NCBI GenBank assembly: GCA_022701365.1
Contig: JAKUHH010000396.1
Span: 124,001 to 188,000 of the forward strand
From: Mycocentrospora acerina
Lineage: Eukaryota; Ascomycota; Dothideomycetes; Pleosporales
Direction: 5' to 3'
DNA: 64,000 nucleotides
Shown here: one piece after another, positions 1 through 9,615 of the stretch
Layout: every line of letters begins with the position of its first letter
Position numbering within the stretch: the stretch's first letter is position 1
Translations under genes and position numbers: made by a program
The notes under the pieces: generated by a model
Database searches by the model: none
Told to the model about the DNA's origin: nothing
What the model saw: only the letters and a program-made list of their open reading frames with translations

Positions 1-1195
1 TGTGTGAAGAACTGCGACTCGCCCTCGCCCAAATACCGCGAACACTTTGAACAGCCTGTGCTCCAGACCCTGCAGATGTTTATTGGCGAAATGGGCTGCT
101 GGCTCGTCATCGGCGTCTTCTCACTGTGGCAGCGATATGCTAGTCACAGGGCAGGTTACGAGGCTATCCCGAACAACCCAAGCACCGGTGACTCTGCTAC
201 GCTGGGATCAGACGAAAGCGACACAGCTGAGATTGCTAACCCGCTGAAGCCTGCGCACCCAGATGATGAGGGCAGAATACCGCTTGAGGGCAAGAACATC
301 TTCTTGTTGGCACTGCCTGCGTGCTGTGACATCGCGGGTACGACGCTCATGAACGTTGGCCTGTTGTTTGTGGCTGCTAGTATCTACCAGATGACCAGAG
401 GCGCGTTGGTTCTGTTCGTCGGTCTCTTCAGTGTCTGGTTCTTGAAGCGCCATCTTGGAGTGTACAAGTGGTTCTCCCTGTTCGTTGTTGTATTCGGTGT
501 CGGAATTGTTGGACTCGCGGGGGCGACCACCAAAGACGACAAGGCAACACCATCACACCAGTCTATTCACGCGACGGCCACAGACCCGATCAAGTCACAG
601 GCTGTCATGACAGTCATTGGCATTATGCTCATCGCAGGCGCGCAGATCTTCACCGCTACACAGTTTGTGCTCGAGGAGAAGATCATGGCCAAGTATGCCA
701 TGGAGCCGATCAGGGTTGTTGGCTGGGAAGGTCTGTTTGGGTTCTTGGTCACACTTGTGGGAATGATCGTCCTGCACTTTTCCATCGGGACTGGATACTT
801 CAACGCAAAGGAGGGCTTTTACCAGATGACGCACTCCCGCGCCATTGCTGTGTCGTCCATTTTGATCATGATTAGCATTGGGTATGTTGTTTGCTTTCTC
901 CTACTCAGATTTCCTACTAACGCAACTCAGCGGCTTCAACTTCTTCGGTCTTTCCGTGACCCGCACCGTTTCCGCTACATCGCGCTCCACCATCGATACC
1001 TGCCGCACTCTGTTTATCTGGGTCTTCAGTCTTGGTCTTGGCTGGGAGACATTCAAGTGGCTGCAGGTTGTGGGTTTTGCAGCGCTGGTGTACGGCACAT
1101 TCTTGTTCAACGACCTCATTCGCCCGCCGTTCAAGGCATGGGTGGAGAGGAAGCCTGAGCCGCTCCTGGTCGAGGACCCCATTGAGCATCACTAG
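1..1195 (+). CDS. SLC35F6-like multi-pass transporter (5' partial)
   Basis: Exons 1-881 (open at the left edge) and 931-1195. The 49-nt intron 882-930 starts GTATGTT and ends CAACTCAG, giving an in-frame junction ISI-GGFNFFG. The visible part is about 380 residues with many hydrophobic helices. The stretch near the second junction (GLSVTRTVSATSRS, then RTLFIWVFSLGLGWE) is the conserved end of the drug/metabolite-transporter family member SLC35F6 (C2orf18), as is the HFEQPVLQTLQMFIGE start. Family knowledge: SLC35F6 proteins are endomembrane or lysosomal/mitochondrial membrane proteins with no firmly established substrate. An acidic, serine-rich cytosolic loop of about 40 residues follows the first visible helix. 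The true start lies upstream of the window. The family call is fairly secure, the transported molecule is unknown. Confidence 0.85.
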
Positions 1196-1603
1196 TGGAG
1201 TAGGAAGTGGGGAGTAGAAGGGAGTTCATGTATGGAGACAGGTACAGGTGTGCATCTGGGATAGTGAGTTATGGCGTTCAGCGGTTGCTTTGGAGACATT
1301 GAAGGCAGTTTGAGCGCAGCTAGAACAAGACATTACAGCAACCAACTGATCTCACCACGTGATGACCACTCTTCCTGCCGATGAAGACGTGCTGCAGTTC
1401 GCACGGAGTTGTCAGTGAACCGCTCTGGTGGGGTGTGGCTGCTGGCGGTGGCTAGTGCATGGTCCGTGCCTGGCTCACACTCGCTTAGCGATCGTAAAAT
1501 GATAGCACTCCATCATCGCGAATTCACGACAACGACAACACGGCTTTTCCTGATTTCTGAATCCCACCGGAGGTTCAGATACGCTAACCGACAGTCCGAC
1601 AAA
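1196..1603. other. Intergenic spacer, RPS3 promoter side
   Basis: 408 nt between two forward genes. It must hold the 3' end of the transporter transcript and the promoter of RPS3. I see no further gene. Confidence 0.6.
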
Positions 1604-2713
1604 ATGGCCACTACCCAGGGAGCTATGTACGTCTTGCTGCGGCACGGGGAATTTTTGAAGAACAGCGACTAACGAGATGCAGTTCCAAGAGGAGGAAGTT
1701 CGTCGCTGGTATGATACACCCTTCCCTGCACCGCGAGAGACATGGGGGATGCTAGAATGGCCATGGAGGCGTGGAAGACGAGGAAACACGTGCTGCCTGT
1801 ACAAGTGGCGGGCACAATGATCGATAGACGGCGCGCGAGAAACGACACGCACACACGCACACAGCGCACTCTGAACATCCCGCTAACATTGCCTCCCAGA
1901 CGGTGTTTTCTATGCCGAGCTGAACGAGTTCTTCCAGCGCGAGCTGGCTGAGGAGGGCTACTCGGGCGTCGAGGTCCGCGTTACCCCCACCGTCACCGAC
2001 ATCATCATCCGGGCCACCCACACACAAGAGGTTCTCGGAGAGCAGGGTCGCCGCATCCGCGAGCTCACCTCGCTCATCCAGAAGCGCTTCAAGTTCCCCG
2101 AGAACTCTGTTTCCCTCTACGCCGCCAAGGTCCAGAACCGTGGTCTCTCCGCCGTCGCCCAGTGCGAGTCCCTCCGATACAAGCTCCTCAACGGCTTGGC
2201 TGTACGAAGGGCCTGCTACGGTGTGCTGAGGTTCATCATGGAGTCTGGTGCCAAGGGTTGCGAGGTCGTTGTTTCCGGAAAGCTCAGGGCCGCTCGTGCC
2301 AAGAGCATGAAGTTCACTGTACGCACCCCCCGCATCGACCGCAGTTTGCAAGTAACGAGCTAACACCGCCATAGGACGGTTTCATGATCCACTCCGGTCA
2401 GCCCGCAAAGGACTTCATTGACGAGGCCACCCGCCACGTCCTGCTCCGCCAGGGTGTGCTCGGTATCAAGGTCAAGATCATGCGTGGTTCCGACCCCGAG
2501 GGCAAGTCCGGCCCATCCAAGACCCTCCCCGACTCCGTCACCATCATCGAGCCCAAGGAGGAGCAGCCCGTTGTCCAGCCCATGTCCCAGGACTACGGCG
2601 CCAAGGCCATCGCCGCCCAGCAGGCAGCGGACCAGGCCAGGCAGGCGGAGCAGCAGCAGGAGGGTGAGGCCCAGCCAGCGGCTGAGGGCGAGGGATTCAC
2701 TGAGGAGCAGTAG
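1604..2713 (+). CDS. RPS3: 40S ribosomal protein S3 (uS3)
   Basis: Four exons: 1604-1626, 1683-1708, 1900-2318, 2375-2713, giving 268 residues. The first two coding exons are tiny (23 and 26 nt). The joined start reads MATTQGAISKRRKFVADGVF, the classic uS3 N-terminus, which fixes these borders. A KH domain covers roughly residues 25-95, including the GxxG-like loop in GEQGRRIREL, and the uS3 C-terminal domain follows, with SGKLRAARAKSMKF and DGFMIHSGQP. The tail is Gln/Ala/Glu-rich, ending EGFTEEQ. uS3 sits at the mRNA entry channel of the small subunit and also takes part in 40S assembly. A probable homologue of its dedicated chaperone Yar1 lies at 40722-41483. Confidence 0.97.
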
Positions 2714-3252
2714 ATTAAAGCTGCGAGGCGGGGCGCATGAGGTTACGAAAAGGCATTTAGCGGAAGGCTGCGATGCCATTATGAAACCTGACACACATCT
2801 TCCTTTGCACATTCGGACTGGACCGGGCTGCTTTTGACACGGGAGGTTATGGAGTCTTAGTGCTATGTACTCTTTCAGACAACCCAAACATCAAAAGATG
2901 CTTTGACCAACGAACAATGCTGTCCTCTTACCTGCAAAGGTGTGCCGTTGGTTATTTCAATTTGAGGCTTTCAACACTGTAGACCTTGTTCATTTTCACT
3001 GCACTTGCCAGTTTTTTTAGACGCCTTATTACGAATCACTGAACACGCAAGCAATATGATGGTAAAATGTGAAGTGTAAACATAATCTCGTAAATTTCTC
3101 ATCAAAACAGAGACATCAAGAGCTGTGCCAAAAAAAAGCCCAGCTTGGTTACTTAGGGGGGCGACAAACAAGCCTTGCCGTGCCCGACACTAACTATTTA
3201 CAGTGCCAACGTACCCACCCACCCACTTAGTAATTACCGACTTCTCCCTCTC
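2714..3252. other. Intergenic spacer between convergent genes
   Basis: 539 nt between the 3' ends of RPS3 (+) and the GH53 gene (-). It presumably holds both 3' UTRs. No gene seen. Confidence 0.6.
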
Positions 3253-4317
3253 CTAAACAGAGTTGAAAGCCACTAGTCCCTCCATGACGGTACCATCCTT
3301 TTGGAAAATCAAGTTCCAGTCACAGCTGCTTCCTAGCCCCGGGTTGTCAATCCAGGCGGGCTCCCAGTAGAACAGGCCTGTGCCCTTTCCTCCGGGCACG
3401 GCAGCAACCCTCTTGCCCAACTCCTTGATCCACTGCGACTGGCCGTAGGCAGTGATGAAGATGGAGCTAGTGTCCGCGGGGAAGGCATACTGGGGGTTAG
3501 GGCAGGAGCTGGGCCAGTTGGTCTCGACGACCATGACCTCCTTGCCAAAGGTGCTGGCCATGTTGGCGAGCGAGGTGGAGAGCGCGGCGAGCGTGGCAGA
3601 CGGGTTGTAGAAGGGGTAGTAAGACACGCCCTGGACGTCATAGGCGGATGGCGACAGACCCGCCGACTGGACGAGGTTGTACCACCACTTTTGCGTCTCC
3701 CAGTTCCAGCCGTTGTCGAGGTGGATCATAATTTTGGGGATGGGTCGCAGACGGCTCTCCTTGATGCCGTTGCTAGCGCTGGTGAGCAGGGCGGCGACGT
3801 TCTTGGGGCCCGCTGATGTGGAGAGCTGGCCTGTTGGGAACAGCAGTCCGGGAGTGATTTCATTGCCGATGCTGACGAGGCTCAGTGAGATGCCGGCGGC
3901 TTGGAAGGCATCCATGACGGATTTTGTGTAGTCGTAGACCTTTGTGACCAGCGCGGCTTGGCTCAGTCCTTGCCATGCTGCGGGCGTGACTTGCTTGCCC
4001 GGGTCCGCCCAGTTGTCACTGTAGTGGAAGTCGAGGTAGATCTTCAGACCTGCGGCTTTTGCACGCTTGGCAAGCTTCAGATTGTAGTCGAGGTTGTAGT
4101 TTCCATCAGATGGGTTCACCCAGATGCGCTGGCGGACTGTGTTTATACCGGAGGCTTTGAAAATGGTCTCCAGAGGCTGGGCCTTGCCGGATGCATCTTT
4201 GTAGACCTTTCCAGCAGCTTCCTCAATAAGGAGCGAGGACCAGTCTGCTCCCTTGAAGGGAAGGGCCGCGAGGGCCGAAGTAGCGTAGAGGAGCGAGAGG
4301 AGCGAAGGAAGACGCAT
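3253..4317 (-). CDS. Secreted arabinogalactan endo-beta-1,4-galactanase (GH53)
   Basis: Single exon, 354 residues, the usual size for fungal GH53. An N-terminal signal peptide of about 18 residues (MRLPSLLSLLYATSALA) points to secretion. The mature protein begins LPFKGADWSSLLIEE. The acid/base glutamate is E153 in SIGNEITPG and the nucleophile is E265 in MVVETNWPS, at the strand-4 and strand-7 positions typical of clan GH-A. YLDFHYSDNWADP and GLFYWEPAW are further family signatures. The enzyme cleaves beta-1,4-galactan side chains of pectin (rhamnogalacturonan I). It lies tail-to-tail with RPS3 and has its own promoter. It fits functionally with the galacturonate genes at 19.7-23.2 kb. Confidence 0.96.
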   Translation of the reverse strand: MRLPSLLSLLYATSALAALPFKGADWSSLLIEEAAGKVYKDASGKAQPLETIFKASGINTVRQRIWVNPSDGNYNLDYNLKLAKRAKAAGLKIYLDFHYSDNWADPGKQVTPAAWQGLSQAALVTKVYDYTKSVMDAFQAAGISLSLVSIGNEITPGLLFPTGQLSTSAGPKNVAALLTSASNGIKESRLRPIPKIMIHLDNGWNWETQKWWYNLVQSAGLSPSAYDVQGVSYYPFYNPSATLAALSTSLANMASTFGKEVMVVETNWPSSCPNPQYAFPADTSSIFITAYGQSQWIKELGKRVAAVPGGKGTGLFYWEPAWIDNPGLGSSCDWNLIFQKDGTVMEGLVAFNSV

Positions 4318-5151
4318 GATGAGCGACTCAAGATGAAGGAGATCCTGTTTGACTGCTTGTACTTACACTGTAGGAATCGGTCTCTCTGCTTTTATATCAT
4401 GAGAAATGCTCCACCAGGGAAGTAATCCTTCCGCCTTCTCTCCCCATGACGCTGAGAAACGGAAACGCATCTCAAAGGAGAACCTAGAAAACAACTGTCC
4501 AGACCACTTTCGATGCCACTATACAATTTGCCCCTTTGTCGTAACCCTTCCGCCCCCTAGTGAGCATGTTCGAAGACATGTTTCCGACTGACACCCATGC
4601 GGGGGATTTCCTCCAATAACACTCTGGCGGTGTTTTAAATCAGGACGAGAATCCGGGAGCCAGGCGCTGTGGGGAAGACGCACTAGTGGCAGTGGTGCGT
4701 TGTGGGGTACAGCCGTTGATGTGGATTGGAGGAACACACGGCCTGTCGTATTGTACTAGTCGAAAAAAAATTCCAGCGTGATCAATTCAATTTAAAAACA
4801 GACCATCCCGCCAAGGCAACATGAATAAGTACCACGTGCCGAGCAAAGGAACGCCGGTCCCGGCTAAAGGCAATTACGAAGTATTACAAAGAACGAAGGT
4901 TCTATGTACCGGGATGATGAAATTAAGTACCTCAGCGACGGAGAACTGCCGACAATCGCAAGACTAGAATGAGTCAAGCACATGAAACTAGGCACCTTCA
5001 AACACATCAAATAACGTGGAAACACACGACCCACCAAATGATAACTATTAAGTGGCATAGTCGGCGGCTTGAGTAATTGACAGTAATTAGCTTTTCTATA
5101 CAGTACACTCTATGAACTTACAGACACCGACCAGAGCGTCGAATTGGCCTG
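4318..5151. other. Intergenic spacer upstream of GH53
   Basis: 834 nt holding the GH53 promoter and the 3' end of the SDH assembly factor gene. Only short non-conserved ORFs are present. Confidence 0.6.
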
Positions 5152-6245
5152 TTATGCCTGATCAAAGTTGCGAATGGGAGGCATCATACCCAAGCCCTTC
5201 CCCTCCGTCTCGCTCTTCACTTCGCCCTCACCTTCCATTACACCTCCGGCACTCCTCTCCTTGACATGACGTCTTAGAAGTGACAAAATCTCGCTGCCCT
5301 TCCAGCGGCTGGGCACAGGTCGGTATGCCGGTTTGAATGTGCCAACTGTCTGCGCCCACTCTCCAGTACCAGGCTCGCGCTTCCATTCGTCTTTTGTCTG
5401 GACATCCTTGCCCTGAGCCGCTGGAGTAGCAAGATCGGCGCTTGAGCCCTCAGCCGTCTCAAGAGAGGTCTGAGAAGGCTCTTGCGTGGCCCAATAGTAG
5501 ATGTCCCAATCGTTTTCATCAAGGAAAATGTCATATTGTTGCATGAGAGAAGGAGACATGTTGGCAAGCTTGGCGTCGGCAAAAGTGCTGAGAAGGAGAT
5601 CACTTTCTAGCGTTCCCCTCTTGCGGCTCTGGTCTGCCTGAATGTTAGCAAGAGTGTTAAACGATTGGTTGTATAGGTGAAAAGATGTCATATGGCATAG
5701 GGCAGGATCGGGGAAAGGAACGGACATAATAACCTCGCACGCATTGTGTTCGCATCCTCGCCCGTTCGTCTCAGCGGCTCAATCTTGAACTTGGCGCCTT
5801 CCATCTCGCCAACGCCAAGCTCTTCGCTGCTTGTGCTGCTAGCATTGCTCGTCTCGGTTGTTCCCGCACCGGGCTTCTCATTGCCTTTGCTGATCTCACT
5901 ACCCTCACTCTTCTGGGTACCACCCGTCATCCTGTGCGTGTTCTCAGGCACAGAATCCTTGGGCGTAAACTTGGGGTCGACATTGGTGATGAGCTCCGGC
6001 GGTGGCGCATCCTTGCCAACCGAAGGCATCTCATTTGCGATAGTCGAGGTCGTGTTGGTCAGATGCGGGTTCAATGGCTTTTTCTTCTGGAATTTGCGGT
6101 ACGCTTCCGAGGTGTCGTTGGTGCGCTTGTTGAGGGCTTCAAACTCATTGCTGCGAACTGCAGACACGCTGAGGGAGCGGTAGGCGGGACGCGGGAGGCT
6201 GAAGAGCGCTCGTGATGAGCGGGCAATCAGACGTGAGGATACCAT
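5152..6245 (-). CDS. Succinate dehydrogenase assembly factor 2, mitochondrial (Sdh5/Emi5)
   Basis: Two exons (6245-5726 and 5633-5152) joined across a 91-nt intron (donor GTCCGT, acceptor GCAG) to give 333 residues. The junction restores TMRARLLYQSRKRGTLESD, which is the SDHAF2 signature, followed by MQQYDIFLDENDWDIYYWAT. SDHAF2 inserts FAD covalently into the flavoprotein subunit of complex II in the mitochondrial matrix. The start at 6245 gives a basic, Ser/Arg-rich presequence (MVSSRLIARSSRALFSLPRP). An in-frame ATG 10 codons upstream (6275) is also possible. Yeast Sdh5 is about half this length. The extra parts here are a Ser/Thr/Pro-rich segment before the core and a C-terminal extension with KPAYRPVPSRWKGSEILSLL. 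Confidence 0.92.
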
Positions 6246-6836
6246 TGTGATGTTTTGCCCCGTTTGAGTATTCAATTGAAGATGGAGTAAATTGAAGAGC
6301 TCATGTTGCCGAGGGGAATAGAAAACGTCATAGCTTGCTTAGTCACGCTCTTATTCCGATCGGCTCGCCGTGTCTACTCCTCATCATTCCTGGCGATCAG
6401 ATTTTGACAGTTTATGTAGACGCGAGTTTGATCCGTACCAGAAGAGAAATGCCATACTGCAGACATATTTATCAGCAGGTGGGGTATACTAGGGTGCAAT
6501 CGATTATTTAACTCATCAATTCGTAAATGTGTATTTAGTACAAGCAGTAAAGTATGTTCGTGAACCCCCTTCCATCATGATATGCAATGCCCATTGGACA
6601 TGAAGGTTAAAACCTAAGAAAAGCAAAGATTTTGGGTATGCGCCATTTCGCCAGTCATTGCCACCCAATTGCCTTGATATGAAGGAGGAAAAGGAAAAAT
6701 GAGATTGCAAGGAGGCCATCGTGGCCGTGAGTAAAACGCCAATCCAAGAGCGAGTCCAGATACCCCGAGAGAATTATGCAACAAGCAATATACGCCTATG
6801 ATAGCTGGCCATAGAAGAGCACTCAGTGCAGTTCAC
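6246..6836. other. Intergenic spacer
   Basis: 591 nt with the SDHAF2 promoter and the 3' flank of the next reverse gene. I see no gene in it. Confidence 0.6.
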
Positions 6837-9117
6837 TCAAGCCTTGCTTCGCTTCGGAGTCGCCAAGAAAGCGAGTCTAGACTTGCTGATAGCGCTTCCA
6901 CGACTGGGTGTACGGCCAGGAGTGCGACCAGGAGTACGACGAGGTAGCTTGCTAGTGCTGGCAGGCGTTTTTGGCGGCGCAGGCGTAGGCTTCATCTTCT
7001 TCCGGGAACGCATGTCGTCTTCAGCAGGCTCGTCATTTTCTTTATCAGAAGTCTCTGGGACAGTGTCTAGCTTGCGCTTCTTGCGATCAACAGGGGTCGA
7101 AACATCGCTCTGGCGAACCACTCGAATAGTGCCGGTCGGCGTAGGGCCTGTAGGAGGATAAGTTAGCAACTTACTGGGGTTACGGAGGTGAGATTATAAT
7201 TTTTCATTGAGAGCATTTGGAAGAGTATTCGACACTCAAAAGCTGGTAGGTTCGCTTACCGAAGTTGGCACGCTTGCTGGACTCAAACGAAAACTGGCGC
7301 GGATGGTTCGTCGTCTCGTCCCCAAACGTCAGACGCCGAGAGGGTGAAGCGGCAGGTGACTCATCAACCCGAGGAAGCTCTGGATACTGAACGCTTGGCT
7401 GGATAGCAGGGTAGACAATGGCTCCTGCAGGGATTTCACTGCCTGCCCTGAACTTCATAGGGGATGGGGACTTGCCCAAATCGTCGTGAACCGCCCGCTC
7501 CAGCGTGCTGCTGGAAAAGTTGACGTGCTTTTTGGCTGGTGCTGTGGCAGGAACAAGAGGAAATGCCTTCTCGAAAGTGAACGCAGCAGGGGGAGACATG
7601 TGCGTGCCTGCTGCGACCTTCTGAGGATCATCTGAGAATTTGCGGTTGGGCGTACGAAGAATAGATCGTACTCGCTGCAGGTTCAAACTCGCCTGGGAAC
7701 AGTTAAATCAGCAATACTCTGAGCGTAAGCTTGAACAACACAACTTACTTGGCGCATGCTATCACGGGCGGTGTCTCGCATGGTTCTCGCCACGTTGGTA
7801 GGAGAAAACATATTTCGCGTAGAGGGCGATTGTGGCAAGGAAGGCATCATAGAGGTTGACTTGGCGACCTTTACACTTTGCGAACGTGCCATGGAGGACT
7901 TTGTGGGTGTCATCAATCTAGCAGCAAAGCGAGGCAGCGCAGTCTGAGAGGTGATTTTGCGGGCTGGAGTAGGAGCAGGAGCGATGGATGCAGGCACAGC
8001 CTCGTCGTTGCGAGAGACAGGACGCGTAGTTGCAGCATCGTCGGCCTCAGTTCGCTTAACACGCTTTGCACTGGGACCCGGCTTACCCTCACCTTCTCCT
8101 GTGGACTGAACGAGACGTACGGTAGACTGCAAGCGTGACACACTTGATCCACCAAGGTCTGTCTTGGACCGCATACGCTTCAAGGGTGTTTGGGCAGTCT
8201 TGCCTGTGGAAGACTCGGCAATATCCATCTTGGATGGGGTGCGCTTCAACTTGTTTGCTTCCGGCTTTGCGGGCGTCTTCTTCAACGGCTGACCTATTGG
8301 CTTAAACCGAGCAGGGTCTGCGCGGAATGCCGAGGCGTGGTTCGCAATCGAGTCCATCTTCTTGAACTGGGCCATGTGCACGTCGCTGAAGCGCGCCATC
8401 TTACCCTTGGGCGCGACCATCTTGCGGTCTGGGGACATGTCGGCCTTGGTGGAGAACTCGGTCGCGCCAAAGAGGGCCCGGCTGCTACCTGGGGTATTGC
8501 CAGCTGGGGTGTCTTGCAAGAGGTTGCGCGTGCTCGGACTCAGTGCTGCATCGCCCTGCTTCGGGGCCTTGAAGCGGAAGTGGAAGTCGGGTGAGGAACC
8601 ACCAGCAGCCATCTTGTTCGTTGAAGCAGGCACAGGTGTCTTCGAGGGTGTGCCTTGGCTTGTGCCAGCAGCAGTCTTGGGCGGAGCAGTGTGCGCTCCG
8701 AGCGACTGGAAGCCCAGCCAACGCGCCTCGTCGAGTATCTTCGCTGTGCTCGCGTGGTGCAGCGCAGGATGCATTTCCTCGCCAGCAGGCTTGATGGGCG
8801 TGCGGTTCTTGGGAGTGCGACTTGCTGCCGGCAACAGCGACTTGCTCCCGTGGGGTGTCGATGTGGCGGCTGTCTTGGCCTGGGCAACGGCCTTGCGCGG
8901 CGTCTTCATGGCAGCGGGCTCAGGCAGTTCAGGCAGTTCTGGCAGCTCGGGAAGTTCTGGCAGGGTTGAGCCTTCGCGAGCGGTGGTGAAGCTGTCGTCA
9001 GACGCGGCAGGCGTGTCTGCAGGCTGGCAGTGAATGTTAGCGCACCATGTAAACAAACAAGACGCGAGGCATAGGCGGCATGCCTACCTTCTGCAGGCGG
9101 GCTGAGCGGCGCGCCAT
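6837..9117 (-). CDS. Uncharacterised basic, Ser/Thr/Pro-rich protein with KEN box (probable nuclear)
   Basis: Four exons read in reverse: 9117-9088, 9023-7749, 7692-7260, 7147-6837, together 682 residues. All borders are GT..AG and keep frame (for example SMRQ-ASLNLQRVRS and NFGK-to-GPTPTG). It is disordered and basic throughout, rich in TP/SP pairs and Lys/Arg, with an early (LPE)n run. A short segment that looks less like low-complexity sequence is ARFSDVHMAQFKKMDSIANH. A KEN tripeptide in ETSDKENDEP (bases 7035-7043) could be a destruction signal for the anaphase-promoting complex. The C-terminus has TPGRTPGRTPSR and ends ATPKRSKA. The many proline-directed phosphosite-like motifs suggest a cell-cycle or chromosome/spindle role. 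That is inference; I do not recognise the family. Confidence 0.75.
8914..8970 (-). repeat. Coding 9-bp tandem repeat (LPE)n
   Basis: About five imperfect copies of a 9-bp unit inside the preceding gene encode a Leu-Pro-Glu run, mixed with Pro-Glu-Leu phasing. Such coding minisatellites vary in copy number between strains. Confidence 0.8.
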
Positions 9118-9615
9118 GTTGGTAGCACGTCAATGTTCGAGCGGTTCGTGGCTCGTGGCTCGTCTATGGTTGATGGCGGAGATTAGGACGATTTGTGGGG
9201 TGACCATTGGAAGAGGTAAGGGCAAGGGAGGACGGCCCAGGTACGCCATGCGCCGCCAAGCAAAAGATAAACAAACGCACAGACTGCGTTCGCCAACTAG
9301 GAACCGACGTCACCTTAGGTGTTTGTGGACGACAGTGCCATCATGCATTGAAGACGTTTAGTGCATGAACGACCTAATGGTAGAAGAGAAGACAAGACCT
9401 CGATGCTTGGCCAGCTCCTAAGTGCCGCTCCTAGCGTGTAAGCCCAACAGGTGCAAAGAGACTACACACCCTTATCCAGCGAACAACTCAGCACAGCATC
9501 ATCGCATCTCCAGACATGGAAATTTGTCGACCCCAAGGGTATCATCCGTCTATTCAAAACGATTCATAATTATTACGTCGTGCTGCCCTTTCCTGTCCTA
9601 CCGAATGATCTGTGC
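9118..9615. other. Intergenic spacer
   Basis: 498 nt between two reverse genes, holding the promoter of the KEN-box gene and the 3' flank of the myotubularin gene. No gene seen. Confidence 0.6.

Noticed and set aside
8362..9033. 223-codon forward ORF
   Set aside because: Antisense to the KEN-box gene and includes a Gly-Ser repeat that is just the complement of the (LPE)n coding repeat.
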